Shown here: piece after piece, positions 8,380-17,508 of the stretch
Layout: each line of letters opens with the position of its first letter
How positions within the stretch are numbered: position 1 is the first letter of the stretch
Source: Granulosicoccus sp045110515
GTDB taxonomy: Bacteria; Pseudomonadota; Gammaproteobacteria; Granulosicoccales; Granulosicoccaceae
Reading direction: 5' to 3'
Length of the DNA: 64,000 bases
Assembly (NCBI GenBank): GCA_045110515.1
Contig: JBGCGD010000061.1
Span: forward strand, 34,248-98,247
Notes under the pieces: generated by a model
Told to the model about the DNA's origin: nothing
What the model saw: only the letters and a program-made list of their open reading frames with translations
Database searches by the model: none
Program-made: the position numbers and the translations under genes

Positions 8380-9294
8380 ATGAGCAACTCAAATCGCTCC
8401 CGGCCCAATCGCACTTTTCTTCAGGGTGTTTCATGGTGGTGGCAAACACGTATTAAGTCTATTTGGTCAGTACGAATACCAGCTATGCTCAATCAGTCTG
8501 TGCAGACTAAAACAGCATTCGAGTTTGATAACACCCCGCCCCCCTTGGCCAAACTGGAGGGAGACAATTCGATAACGGTTATCCTGACTGTCTATCAACG
8601 CGCTGAATATATTCAGAAGCAAGTTGAGGCCTTACGCGCCCAGACAGTGCCCCCAGACGAAATCTGGGTATGGTGTAACAGCAGCGATAAGCCCATAGCT
8701 GACGTCTCCTCAATCGTAGATAGAGTTGTTGTGTGCAACAGCAACTACAAATTCTGGGGTCGCTTCGCTTTGGCGAGTATGGCAAGAACAAAACACGTCG
8801 CCTTGTTTGATGACGACATTTTGCCTGAACCCAAATGGATAGAAAACTGTTTAGATGTCTACGCCAGCGGTATTGAGGGCATCCTAGGTGGATCGGGACC
8901 ATTGCTGGAGCCTACGGGTGGTTACTCATCTAAAAATAAGGTGGGTTGGAACGGACATCATCTAGATGAAGTCACTCAGGTAGATCTTGCGTGCCAGACT
9001 TGGTTTTTCAAAAAAGCCTATCTGAAATATATGTGGTTTGAAGACCCAACGACCTGGGAAAACGGTGAAGACATTCATTTCAGCTACATGGCTTTAAAGC
9101 ACGGTGGACTGAAAACATGGGTTCCTCCTCATCCGGAGTCAGAACCTGAACGCTGGAGCTGCCGCCCAGATTTTGGCAAGAGTGTTGGTCGAACCAAAGA
9201 TGCTGTTTACAAGTCCGAAGGGCACCATGACATTCGCGACGGCATAGTAGAAACCTACCGGCGCGATGGCTGGGTTGTGGTATCGGCGCAATAG
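8380..9294 (+). CDS. Family 2 glycosyltransferase
   Basis: 304 residues from ATG 8380. The GT2 (GT-A fold) domain starts near residue 65 with ITVILTVYQRAEYIQKQVEAL and carries the metal-binding DDD motif in VALFDDDILPEP (about residue 145). A later acidic segment TTWENGEDIHFSYMAL resembles the ED catalytic-base region of GT2 enzymes. It has no membrane anchor. It is the first of three glycosyltransferase genes ending with a fucosyltransferase, so it probably adds a sugar to a surface glycan; donor and acceptor cannot be read from the sequence. Confidence 0.85.
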   Translation: MSNSNRSRPNRTFLQGVSWWWQTRIKSIWSVRIPAMLNQSVQTKTAFEFDNTPPPLAKLEGDNSITVILTVYQRAEYIQKQVEALRAQTVPPDEIWVWCNSSDKPIADVSSIVDRVVVCNSNYKFWGRFALASMARTKHVALFDDDILPEPKWIENCLDVYASGIEGILGGSGPLLEPTGGYSSKNKVGWNGHHLDEVTQVDLACQTWFFKKAYLKYMWFEDPTTWENGEDIHFSYMALKHGGLKTWVPPHPESEPERWSCRPDFGKSVGRTKDAVYKSEGHHDIRDGIVETYRRDGWVVVSAQ

Positions 9295-9321
9295 TCCAAG
9301 CCACAATATTCACTAAAAAGC

Positions 9322-10239
9322 ATGAATCTTTTACACATCGCTGTTCACCATCATAAAGAATGGGGAGCAGAGCATTGGTTAAGTTTTGCATTTGAAAGGG
9401 CCGGTTGTAACGTAATCCGCTATAACTATAGGCGTAAGCGCCAACTGCTAACGCCCTGGTGGTTGATTGAGAAACAGCTTCTCAAAATCAACAGTGAAGT
9501 CAAACTCGACGGCGTGCTCATTCAGCGTGGTGAAAAAATTCCTGCCAGCATCCCTGCACTATTTGATTGCCCCACAATTTTTTGGTCTACGGAACCTCTC
9601 ATACGCCGTCGTGATCATGACGCGTTGCTCAACGCACACGAGCACTTAGATTGGGTTTACGTACACACCCATACCTCTAAAGGTATTGTTGATCGAGAAT
9701 TTCCTAACATCGCCAATAAATCCTCTGTTTTTCATTACGCTGGGGCCAGTGAATTCGACCCTGGAGATAACAACCGTACCCGACTTGCAGTCTTTAACCG
9801 CAATGTTTCTAAGCGTCGACGCGAATGGCTTAATGAATCCTCCGGTTTAGTTGACGTTATTGAGGGACAGTACGGAAAAAAATATTTCGAAGCTCTACGA
9901 TCGAGTCAAATAGCGCTGAACATCCACTTTGCAGATTCCAGTGTTGACGACTTTGAAACAGGTATATTCGAAGCGCTAGCTAGCGGCTGTGTAGTTGTTA
10001 CTGAAACGCTCAACCCCTTAGTGGTGTCTGACATGGGCATGGAAAACGCCCTCGTTCAAGTTAAAGATGCCGTTGAGATGCGTCGAGCGATCGAAGATCT
10101 GCGCGACAACCCAGAAAAACTTCTCGAATTACAGGAAAACGGGCGCAAAGCTCTGGAAAACAATCGCTGGGATAATCGTGCAGAGCAAATGCTAGAAAAA
10201 TTTGCAGAAATAAAAATGAAAACGAGCACCGCTGCATGA
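9322..10239 (+). CDS. CgeB-like family glycosyltransferase
   Basis: 305 residues, cytoplasmic. The N-terminal half is a variable acceptor-type domain. The C-terminal half (about 190-295) has the GT-B donor-site pattern: EALRSSQIALN, then FETGIFEALASGCVVVTE, which matches the glycosyl transferases group 1 type 2 (CgeB-like) domain where the Glu residues bind the nucleotide sugar. Its last four bases overlap the fucosyltransferase gene, indicating coupled translation. The substrate is unknown; context suggests a surface polysaccharide or glycoprotein glycan. Confidence 0.75.
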   Translation: MNLLHIAVHHHKEWGAEHWLSFAFERAGCNVIRYNYRRKRQLLTPWWLIEKQLLKINSEVKLDGVLIQRGEKIPASIPALFDCPTIFWSTEPLIRRRDHDALLNAHEHLDWVYVHTHTSKGIVDREFPNIANKSSVFHYAGASEFDPGDNNRTRLAVFNRNVSKRRREWLNESSGLVDVIEGQYGKKYFEALRSSQIALNIHFADSSVDDFETGIFEALASGCVVVTETLNPLVVSDMGMENALVQVKDAVEMRRAIEDLRDNPEKLLELQENGRKALENNRWDNRAEQMLEKFAEIKMKTSTAA

Positions 10240-11090
10240 GCCATGACGTTGCAGGCTCTGTTACAGCCCGACTCAAAGGTGGGCTAGGCAACCAGCTATT
10301 TCAGTATGCAGCCGGTAGCGCCTTGGCAAAACAACTAAACAGCACTTTGTATCTGGACACCGGCTTTTATCAAAAAAGAAATAATAGCAATCGAACGTAC
10401 AAACTACCTGATATTGGCATCAGTGCTGTATCCAACAACGTCACAAAGCTCTCGCGCGTAGGCAATCAGTTAAAGAGCAGGATTTTGCCAAAGAGCATTA
10501 ATGGCAACATTAACTATGTTAGCGAACCAGCCGACTATGGTTTTCGTGCGTTTACCTGCCACCCGACACAGCAGATTTACCTTGATGGATATTGGCAATC
10601 AGAAAAATATTTTATCGATATTAGAGAACGACTTTTGGATGAGATCGACCTCGAGCAAATCAACGTAGCCAGCCAAGCCGTCGCACTACCCAGTGAAAAC
10701 ACCGTTGCTGTTCACGTTCGTCGCGGTGACTTCATTAGCAGTGATAGTTCTCAAGCATTGTCGATAGACTATGTGCACAACGCTATGCGTGAGTTTGGCA
10801 ATAACCTTGATTTCATGTTTTTTTCAGATGATATCCAATGGTGTAAGGATAATTTCCATGGCAACAATGTCAGTTTCGCTAACAATGAATCAGACTTGCA
10901 AGATCTAAAACAAATGAGCGAAGCTGCTCACAATATTATTGCTAACAGCACCTTTTCGTGGTGGAGCGCTTGGCTAAATAAAAACGAATCGCAGCGCGTG
11001 ATCGCCCCGCAGCCATGGACCAACGAAGATACCCATAAAGACATATTGCCGCCTCACTGGGAAACCATAGGATTACGGAAGTTTAAGTAG
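10236..11090 (+). CDS. Alpha-1,2-fucosyltransferase-like enzyme (GT11)
   Basis: 284 residues. The N-terminal GGLGNQLFQYA motif and the HVRRGDF motif (around residue 160) are the signatures of GT11 alpha-1,2-fucosyltransferases, where the Arg residues bind GDP-fucose. A third region, NSTFSWWSAWLN near 245-256, is also typical. It would move L-fucose (or a similar deoxysugar) from GDP-fucose to a galactose residue. No gmd/fcl genes for GDP-fucose synthesis are in the window. It overlaps the preceding glycosyltransferase gene by four bases and ends the three-gene block. Confidence 0.9.
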   Translation: MSHDVAGSVTARLKGGLGNQLFQYAAGSALAKQLNSTLYLDTGFYQKRNNSNRTYKLPDIGISAVSNNVTKLSRVGNQLKSRILPKSINGNINYVSEPADYGFRAFTCHPTQQIYLDGYWQSEKYFIDIRERLLDEIDLEQINVASQAVALPSENTVAVHVRRGDFISSDSSQALSIDYVHNAMREFGNNLDFMFFSDDIQWCKDNFHGNNVSFANNESDLQDLKQMSEAAHNIIANSTFSWWSAWLNKNESQRVIAPQPWTNEDTHKDILPPHWETIGLRKFK

Positions 11091-11143
11091 CAGTAAGGTA
11101 TGTAACGCCTGCATTTATTCTGGCTGGTGCGCTTGGGTGTAAA

Positions 11144-11235
11144 TGGCGGAGAGAGAGGGATTCGAACCCTCGATACGAGTTACCCCGTATACCAACTTTC
11201 CAGGCTGGCGCCTTCGACCACTCGGCCACCTCTCC
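11144..11235 (-). tRNA. tRNA-Ser (anticodon GGA)
   Basis: Read on the minus strand, 92 bases including the encoded CCA. The acceptor stem GGAGAGG pairs with TCTCTCC, the anticodon arm is CCAGC-CTGGAAA-GTTGG with anticodon GGA, a long variable arm follows as in class II tRNAs, and the T-arm contains GGTTCGAATCC. It decodes UCC and UCU. It lies between the fucosyltransferase gene and the DUF1820 gene. Confidence 0.95.
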
Positions 11236-11281
11236 GGTTTACTGCTTTTACTTATCACCCAAGCCGCTTAGTTTAGCCTGT

Positions 11282-11617
11282 TTAGGACTCAGGTGTACGA
11301 CCTTGCGTGTAAATTGGTGAAGGAAATTGCGCCACATTGCTACTCAAGTCGGCAACTTTCGGTGTTCCTCGCTTTTCGACCGCGTCAATTCGGATAATGG
11401 AGTGCATAGGAATGATGGTTTGGGAGACCCCTTCAAACTCGCTTTTCAGCTTCTCCTCGCCAGGGTCGACCAGTAATGTGGTGTTGGTATCGAAAACCAG
11501 CTCTTCGATCACCACAAATCCGTACAAGTCTCCTTGATAGACCTCTCGGGCGTATATCTCAAACACCTTATCTTCCGAAATAAAGCGCACTCTATATAGA
11601 AGCTTGTCGTCTGTCAT
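11282..11617 (-). CDS. DUF1820 family protein
   Basis: A 111-residue small cytoplasmic protein, mostly beta-rich, beginning with LLYRVRFISEDKVFEIYARE and containing GFVVIEELVFD, which is the pattern of DUF1820 proteins found widely in Gammaproteobacteria and of unknown function. The start ATG overlaps the stop of rluB by four bases, so the two are translationally coupled and probably cotranscribed. It has no signal peptide or membrane segment. Confidence 0.85.
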   Translation of the reverse strand: MTDDKLLYRVRFISEDKVFEIYAREVYQGDLYGFVVIEELVFDTNTTLLVDPGEEKLKSEFEGVSQTIIPMHSIIRIDAVEKRGTPKVADLSSNVAQFPSPIYTQGRTPES

Positions 11618-12432
11618 TTACGTTTTCGTTGCTGAGCTTTACGGCGATGACGCGGATGGACCGGGATAATGCGAAGTTTGGAGCTTACTTTGGGCTCTAC
11701 TTTTGCGGCCCGCGCGACCCCTTCTATCTCCTGCGGCGTCATTTCGTGAACTTTTCCACGAGCCAACCAGCGCGGCAAGTTCACCGGGCCAAATCGGGTT
11801 CTGATAAGGCGGCTGACTTGCAAATCCTGCGATTCCCACAACCGTCTTACCATGCGATTACGCCCTTCTTTGAGGGTGACACGAAACCATTGATTCGCGT
11901 GTTCCGTGTCCGCTTCGGCAACAATTTTTTCAAATTTCGCAGGGCCGTCATCCAGCTCCACGCCGGTTGCCAAGCGTTCGATCATTTCCGGGCTCACTCG
12001 CCCATTAACCCGAACAGCATACTGCCTCTCCAATTCGGACGACGGATGCATCAGGGCATTAGCTAGCTCACCATCATTAGTTAGGAGCAAAAGGCCTAGA
12101 GTATTGATATCCAACCGCCCAACCGCAATCCAACGCCCATGGTGCAATCGGGGAAGACGGTCAAAAACTGTACGCCTTTTCTCAGGATCGTCTCGAGTGG
12201 TGACTTCACCTAGAGGCTTGTGGTAGATGATTACGCGGCGAGTATCCTGATCATCGGATACGACTTTATAGAATCGCCCCTTTACGACCAAATCATCATT
12301 GAGATCAGCCCTGTCGCCCAACTTTGCCAGCTGGCCATTGAGCTTAACTTCTCCGGCAGCAATCCAGCGTTCGAGCTCGCGTCGCGAGCCTAATCCGGTA
12401 TTTGCCAGTATTTTTTGCAGTCTTTCCGCCAT
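11614..12432 (-). CDS. rluB: 23S rRNA pseudouridine(2605) synthase RluB
   Basis: 272 residues. An S4 RNA-binding domain (about 1-60, LQKILANTGLGSRRELERWI) is followed by a RsuA-family pseudouridine synthase domain with the catalytic Asp in GRLDINTLGLLLLTNDG (about residue 103). The RxGR motif KEGRNRMVRRLWE lies near residue 190. A basic tail (RHRRKAQQRKRK) ends the protein. RsuA, RluB, RluE and RluF are close relatives; the size and basic tail favour RluB, which modifies U2605 of 23S rRNA. Confidence 0.88.
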   Translation of the reverse strand: MAERLQKILANTGLGSRRELERWIAAGEVKLNGQLAKLGDRADLNDDLVVKGRFYKVVSDDQDTRRVIIYHKPLGEVTTRDDPEKRRTVFDRLPRLHHGRWIAVGRLDINTLGLLLLTNDGELANALMHPSSELERQYAVRVNGRVSPEMIERLATGVELDDGPAKFEKIVAEADTEHANQWFRVTLKEGRNRMVRRLWESQDLQVSRLIRTRFGPVNLPRWLARGKVHEMTPQEIEGVARAAKVEPKVSSKLRIIPVHPRHRRKAQQRKRK

Positions 12433-12573
12433 GTGCGAAAGTCTACCCTAGCGGTGCTACTTCAGGCGAACTATCGAGCTCATAAAATAGCCAATACTCG
12501 GTTCCAAGACTTCATGAATGTTGCACTTGGGTATAAACTAAAAACTACGTCACTTGTTGAGCCATTTGCCCCG

Positions 12574-13092
12574 ATGCCAAGCGCGACTTTCAAAGCCCTG
12601 AATATAGCGGTCCTGACCATCTCGGATACGCGTGGAGAAGCTGAGGATATTTCAGGTAAAAAGCTGGTTGAAGCACTCAGTGCTGCGGGCCATCACAATG
12701 TTGAGAAAAGCATTGTCAGGGACGATAAATACGCCATTCGTGCGGCTTTGTCGCGCTGGATATTCGACGCCGAAGTCGATGTTGTTCTGACAACCGGCGG
12801 TACCGGCATTACCGGGCGAGACGGAACACCCGAAGCCATCAAACCTCTTTTAGACAAAGAAATTGAAGGGTTTGGTGAAATGTTTCGAGTGCTGTCTTAC
12901 AACGATATTAAGACGTCAACACTGCAATCGAGAGCTCTGGCTGGGGTCGCTAATGCCACCTACGTTTTCGTCATGCCCGGTTCAAGCGGCGCGTGCATGA
13001 CAGCGTGGAATGAACTCATTGTTCATCAATTGGATGCCAGAACACGTCCGTGTAATTTGGTTCAGCTCATGCCTCGTTTGAATGAGGTTTAG
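12574..13092 (+). CDS. moaB: Molybdenum cofactor biosynthesis protein MoaB-like
   Basis: 172 residues from the ATG at 12574. The frame is open for 53 more codons upstream, but that stretch overlaps the divergent rluB start and lacks family similarity, so the downstream start fits the usual length of about 170. The MoaB/Mog fold is seen in LNIAVLTISDTR, LTTGGTGITGRD (the molybdopterin-binding TGG loop) and FVMPGSSGACMTAWNELI. MoaB-type proteins adenylylate molybdopterin, or are inactive relatives in organisms that use MogA. No other molybdenum cofactor gene is nearby, so this is a lone copy. Confidence 0.88.
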   Translation: MPSATFKALNIAVLTISDTRGEAEDISGKKLVEALSAAGHHNVEKSIVRDDKYAIRAALSRWIFDAEVDVVLTTGGTGITGRDGTPEAIKPLLDKEIEGFGEMFRVLSYNDIKTSTLQSRALAGVANATYVFVMPGSSGACMTAWNELIVHQLDARTRPCNLVQLMPRLNEV

Positions 13093-13104
13093 CAAATAGC
13101 GATA

Positions 13105-13953
13105 TCACCACCCTTTTGATTCCTTAACACGCTCGTACGCCTTCTGTATGTGCTGAGTTTTATCGGTCGCAAGCTTTATCATTTCATCGGGCAACCCTTT
13201 AGCCACCAATTTATCAGGGTGATGCTGACTCATGAGTCGGCGGTAGGCACGCTTCACAGCTGCTTTGTCATCTGACGATTCCACACCCAGCACTTTGTAA
13301 GCATCGTTCACAGAGAGCCTGCCTGAATCTACAGGTGCTCGCTGTCTTCGCTGACCATGGCTGTGGCCGGTATCTGCACCACCGGGTTGATCAACCCCCA
13401 TGCTGAATCTAACCAGCATTTCCAGCTGTTTGAATGTGTATTCAGAAAATCCCAAAACGGCTGCCACTTTTATCAACGCGGCCTCCTCGTCTTTGGACAT
13501 CACGCCATCAGCCAGCGCCGCCTGTATGAGGATTTCGACAAACATGCGATACAGGCTGGTGCGACGCTGACACTCTTGCCGAAACTGCAGCACAAGGGCT
13601 TCGGCGTCGAAGTTATCCTGCTTACCCTCATTAAAAAGCTTGATTGCCGCCGCTCGCAGGTCCGCGTCCAGATTCATGCTGGACATCAAGGCTTCGGCCA
13701 GAGCGATTTCTGATTTATCGACGCGACCATCGGCTTTAGCGATGTACCCCATCACAGAGAACGTGGCCGTAAAAAACGCCATCTTGATGCGATCAGCATC
13801 GCCAGGCGGTAAATCTTCATCAGCAACGTCATGTGACAGCTGAAGATTCATGCCTTTGTCAAAAGAATGGCCTAACGCTGCGCCGAGCACCGCACCTATC
13901 GGGCCTCCAATCATGAAGCCGAAAGTGCCGCCCAGCAATTTACCCCAAATCAT
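13105..13953 (-). CDS. djlA: Membrane-anchored co-chaperone DjlA
   Basis: 282 residues. A Gly-rich hydrophobic N-terminus (GGTFGFMIGGPIGAVLGAALG, residues 8-28) is the characteristic DjlA membrane anchor. A TerB-like helical domain spans about 55-180, with two calcium-binding-like acidic loops (KADGRVDKSEIA and LADGVMSKDEEA). A C-terminal J-domain covers about 215-282 and keeps the HPD triad in SQHHPDKLV. J-domains stimulate DnaK ATPase. It converges with moaB, with 12 bases between the stops, and is followed upstream by truD on the same strand. Confidence 0.92.
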   Translation of the reverse strand: MIWGKLLGGTFGFMIGGPIGAVLGAALGHSFDKGMNLQLSHDVADEDLPPGDADRIKMAFFTATFSVMGYIAKADGRVDKSEIALAEALMSSMNLDADLRAAAIKLFNEGKQDNFDAEALVLQFRQECQRRTSLYRMFVEILIQAALADGVMSKDEEAALIKVAAVLGFSEYTFKQLEMLVRFSMGVDQPGGADTGHSHGQRRQRAPVDSGRLSVNDAYKVLGVESSDDKAAVKRAYRRLMSQHHPDKLVAKGLPDEMIKLATDKTQHIQKAYERVKESKGW

Positions 13954-13968
13954 GCATCTACTCTTAAT

Positions 13969-15063
13969 TTAAGTGGATTGACGCCTATCGGGTTCACGAC
14001 ACACGCCCAGCTCGCAGAGCAGTGTGGTGGCAAATACGCCCGGAGACAAGAGGAAGCTAAGTTCTAACGTTGAATCGTTAACCCATCGAGCTTGCAGTTC
14101 AAGGGCTCTTGCACGAAGAGCACGGCGCTCCTGAGCTAAACCGGCTTTTTCTAAACCGGTGAGAACTTCTGCAAACTCACTCAGGGCCGCGTTTTCAAAT
14201 TCCAGGCAATCAGATTTTGCAGGTGTCGCCCCCCGTCCCCACCAAGGAGCACTCGTGTGAATGTCGAACGCAGCGATCCTGCTTTCTAGCTCGCTTTTAG
14301 TGCTGGTGCCTGAATCAAAAAAGCTCTTCGACCCATCCAGCACAGCTGGCTCTCCATCTAATAGTTGCTTCCAGTTATCCGACCTGACGCGCTGTGCACA
14401 CACTTGATTAAACACGGCACTTCTGGCGGCAGAAAGCCAAAGGCTTCGTTGTTGTCGTGATGCACGCTTTTTCGGCTGCCGAAACCATTGACGAGCACGT
14501 GAAAAATTTTGTCCACCAAAGCCGAACCTTTGAGGTCCAATATAATTCGGAAAACCAAACTGCCCTATCGATGCAATCCGATTATTGATAGCACTCCTGA
14601 ATACGGAAGACGAGTCATCCAGCAAAGGCTCAATGTTTTTTAACGTAACGACGAACTTATTAGCGCTGTGAGCCCCTCGACGTAACTTGCGCGAATGCCT
14701 ATGCACCTCTAATAATCGTGCGGATTTACCCCCTGTGCAGAATTCGGGCAGCAACGCAATAAACTGATCCTCGTTTAACGGGGTTGCCACACTGAACCAC
14801 TGTGTCGTGACGGCGTGACGGTCCTTCATTCCTGCAAAGCCGATAGCTTTGGAATCTACCTGGAACGACTTCGCCAGTAAGTCGACTATCTCGTCGGTAT
14901 TGACGGACGTTTTTTCAATATGCAGATAAAGATGCTCACCTTGGCCATCGAACTCGATTTCCAGTACTTCGGATACTTGGAAGTCCGCAGGCTCCATTTT
15001 GAACTGCGCACAAAACAACGGCTCACCCCATGCGGCAGGCGTTTCGGGAACGGATAAAGGCAT
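13969..15063 (-). CDS. truD: tRNA pseudouridine(13) synthase TruD
   Basis: 364 residues. TruD converts U13 of tRNA-Glu to pseudouridine. The N-terminal PADFQVSEVL motif, the catalytic Asp81 in GFAGMKDRHAVT and the later FPNYIGPQRFG motif are all present. The gene ends 15 bases before djlA on the same strand. The length is slightly above E. coli TruD (349). Nothing suggests damage. Confidence 0.95.
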   Translation of the reverse strand: MPLSVPETPAAWGEPLFCAQFKMEPADFQVSEVLEIEFDGQGEHLYLHIEKTSVNTDEIVDLLAKSFQVDSKAIGFAGMKDRHAVTTQWFSVATPLNEDQFIALLPEFCTGGKSARLLEVHRHSRKLRRGAHSANKFVVTLKNIEPLLDDSSSVFRSAINNRIASIGQFGFPNYIGPQRFGFGGQNFSRARQWFRQPKKRASRQQRSLWLSAARSAVFNQVCAQRVRSDNWKQLLDGEPAVLDGSKSFFDSGTSTKSELESRIAAFDIHTSAPWWGRGATPAKSDCLEFENAALSEFAEVLTGLEKAGLAQERRALRARALELQARWVNDSTLELSFLLSPGVFATTLLCELGVCREPDRRQST

Positions 15064-15217
15064 CTGTAATATGATTTTTCGGTAAATTGCGGCGTCAGTC
15101 TACCCACAAGTGATTGATTGCGCGGGCATCTGCGTAAAAAAGCTTGTACTGAAGCCCAACGCTTCCGACTGTCAGCAAGTACAATAAAACCCTCCCACTT
15201 ACTACCCTGTGTTTGTC

Positions 15218-15541
15218 ATGCCGCATTACGCCCGAATCCCTCTCGAAGACGCTTATCAAATGATTCTGGATAAACCGGTCAATATTATCGATATCCGCGA
15301 TGCCGACAGCTACAAAGTTGGCCACATTACAGATGCGCAGCATATGGACAATTCAGGTGTTCAAGCCTTCATTGAAGACACAGATCTGGACATCCCTCTG
15401 ATTGTATGTTGCTACCACGGAAATATGAGCCAGAGTGCAGGTGCCTATTTGGCTGAAAAAGGCTTTGCCGAGGTCTACAGTCTCGATGGTGGATTTGCCG
15501 GTTGGCAGGCCCGTTACCCCGACGATTGCGAACCCGACTAA
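15218..15541 (+). CDS. glpE: Thiosulfate sulfurtransferase GlpE (single-domain rhodanese)
   Basis: 107 residues from the ATG at 15218; a GTG three codons upstream is less likely. The rhodanese active-site loop CYHGNMSQ follows Val-Cys, placing the catalytic Cys at residue 65, the same number as in E. coli GlpE. IIDIRDADSYKVGHI and SLDGGFAGWQ complete the family pattern. GlpE transfers sulfane sulfur from thiosulfate to acceptors such as cyanide or thioredoxin. It diverges from truD across a 154-base region. Confidence 0.92.
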   Translation: MPHYARIPLEDAYQMILDKPVNIIDIRDADSYKVGHITDAQHMDNSGVQAFIEDTDLDIPLIVCCYHGNMSQSAGAYLAEKGFAEVYSLDGGFAGWQARYPDDCEPD

Positions 15542-15739
15542 ATGTCTACCAGCGCGACACTGCTCAAGTCCATGGTGGTCCGCAAGACTTGGCCGGAAGC
15601 CATAACAATGGCCCAACCCATCAAGCCACTCATCGTTCGAGAGCCACTGCTTGATGAAGAAGATGCTTGGTCTGCCATTAATCAGCTCATCAATCCTTGC
15701 GGAAATAGCTTGGCTTGCAAAATGATTACTGAGCGCTGA
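15542..15739 (+). CDS. Small hypothetical protein between glpE and tamA
   Basis: An open frame of 65 residues whose ATG directly follows the glpE stop and whose stop lies 14 bases before tamA, so it fills the gap between the two genes exactly. It has no signal peptide or membrane segment and no motif I know. The position supports a real coupled gene; the lack of a clear ribosome-binding site other than read-through from glpE argues for caution. Confidence 0.35.
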   Translation: MSTSATLLKSMVVRKTWPEAITMAQPIKPLIVREPLLDEEDAWSAINQLINPCGNSLACKMITER

Positions 15740-15753
15740 GAAGTCCCGTGACG

Positions 15754-17508
15754 ATGAGATTTTTCAACGCGGTGATGGTGGTTGTGTTCTTGGGTTTATT
15801 CCTAGACGCTCCGGCACACGCAGAAACATCCGTTGTTGTCACTGGCGTGGAAGGCGATCTTAAAACCAATGTTGAACTGATTGCCGGAACCCCACCGAAT
15901 GACGATAGCGTTCGCAAGTTGCGCCGCTATGTAGCCGAGTTGCCCACACTAACAAAGGCTGCAATGAGTGCGCTCGGGTACTACGGCGCAGATGTAGCCG
16001 TTAAACAAAAGACCGATGGTGAAAATACGATTCTCGAGATTGCCGTCACCCCTAATGATCCTGTACTAATTGAAGCCATTGACATAACCATTCAGGGTGC
16101 CGGTGAAGATGATGCCCAATACGAGGGCGTGCTATCTGAACTGCCACTACTGCAAGGTGCTGTTTTTATCTCAGGTGACTATGAAGCCACTAAATCTGCC
16201 TTGCTCGATAGGGCTCAAGACTTAGGCTATTTTGATTTTACGTTTACAAAATCAGAGGTCCTCGTCAGTCGCAGACAACTCAGCGCCAACATAAAGTTGG
16301 TGGCAGACACTGGCGTGCGTTATACCTTCGGTCCGATTGTGTTTGAGCAAAATGTATTTAGGCAATCGTTTCTGGAACGTTGGATGCCGTTCAAAGAAGA
16401 TGATCCCTTTGAGTCAAGTTTAATTGGCGAGCTCAGTAACAATCTACAGAACAGCGGATACTTTAAAAGTGTCCGAGTACAGCCTCAACAGGACCGACGA
16501 TACGGAAAAACAATACCGATCAAAGTGGGACTGGAGCGAAAAGATAACAATCAAGTGGCACTCGGAGTCGGCTTTGTTACCGATACCGGTTTACGAACAA
16601 AACTAGCGTGGGGAAAACCTCTACTTAACCGGTTCGGACACTCTCTTGATTTTGAAGTCGGGCTGGCCGAGGAACAGCAAAATGCCAGTGTGTCTTACAG
16701 AATACCGCGCAAGAATGAGCCTTTGTACAACTACTGGGGTATTGAGTACGGGTTGAAAAAAGACACCGTAGGAGATACGGACAGTTTTTTAAGTTCTCTC
16801 AATTTTCAGCGTGTTTCAAGAACGCCCTCAGAATGGACCGAGTCATTATTTTTAAGATGGGAGCGTGAACGGTTTGAAGTCATAAAAGAGGAAGACGGTG
16901 ATGAGCCTCCAGAAGTACGCACGACAGATCTGATACTGCCTGGGTTTAGCTATACGAGAAGCCGCAGCAATGGAACCCCTTTTCCCGTATGGGGTCAGGC
17001 AGAAACGCTCCTTGTTATGGGCGGCTCGACAAGGGCACTATCTAGCATTGATTTTTTCAAAGTGCTGGGAACCTTTAAATACCTGCAGGCATTATCCGAT
17101 CGCAATACACTTATCGGCTCTGCTCAGTACGGCGCTATTCAATCCAATGACTTTGACGGCGTACCGGTCTCTCAGCGCTTTTTCGCCGGTGGCGATAGGA
17201 GTGTCAGGGGCTTCAAATACCGTGAAATTTCCCCCATCATCAATGAACAATCTGTAGGTGGCCGATACCTGGAAATTCTAAGCTTGGAGTACAACTATCG
17301 TATTCTAGACAAATGGAGTGCTGCCATATTCTCAGATGCCGGTAGAGCATTTAATTCCTTCAGAGACTCTTACCGCGTGGGTGCTGGCGTGGGGATTAGG
17401 TGGCAATCACCGGTCGGGGCTTTTCGTCTGGATATCGCTACACCGATCAGTGATAACGACAAGGACGGCAGCGTGCGAGTGCATATTTCCCTCGGACCTG
17501 ACTTGTAA
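15754..17508 (+). CDS. tamA: Autotransporter assembly outer-membrane protein TamA
   Basis: 584 residues from the ATG at 15754, preceded by GAGAAG at ten bases; a GTG six bases upstream is too close to it. A signal peptide ends near APAHA (residue 23). POTRA domains fill about 25-260, and a 16-strand Omp85 beta-barrel follows with the conserved FFAGGDRSVRGF motif and a terminal strand ending RVHISLGPDL. TamA is the outer-membrane half of the TamAB module for outer-membrane protein insertion and lipid transport. Its stop overlaps the tamB start by one base (TAATG). Confidence 0.93.
   Translation: MRFFNAVMVVVFLGLFLDAPAHAETSVVVTGVEGDLKTNVELIAGTPPNDDSVRKLRRYVAELPTLTKAAMSALGYYGADVAVKQKTDGENTILEIAVTPNDPVLIEAIDITIQGAGEDDAQYEGVLSELPLLQGAVFISGDYEATKSALLDRAQDLGYFDFTFTKSEVLVSRRQLSANIKLVADTGVRYTFGPIVFEQNVFRQSFLERWMPFKEDDPFESSLIGELSNNLQNSGYFKSVRVQPQQDRRYGKTIPIKVGLERKDNNQVALGVGFVTDTGLRTKLAWGKPLLNRFGHSLDFEVGLAEEQQNASVSYRIPRKNEPLYNYWGIEYGLKKDTVGDTDSFLSSLNFQRVSRTPSEWTESLFLRWERERFEVIKEEDGDEPPEVRTTDLILPGFSYTRSRSNGTPFPVWGQAETLLVMGGSTRALSSIDFFKVLGTFKYLQALSDRNTLIGSAQYGAIQSNDFDGVPVSQRFFAGGDRSVRGFKYREISPIINEQSVGGRYLEILSLEYNYRILDKWSAAIFSDAGRAFNSFRDSYRVGAGVGIRWQSPVGAFRLDIATPISDNDKDGSVRVHISLGPDL

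Noticed and set aside
12415..12573. Upstream extension of the moaB frame (53 codons)
   Set aside because: It overlaps the divergent rluB start region, has no similarity to MoaB and would exceed the family's normal length.
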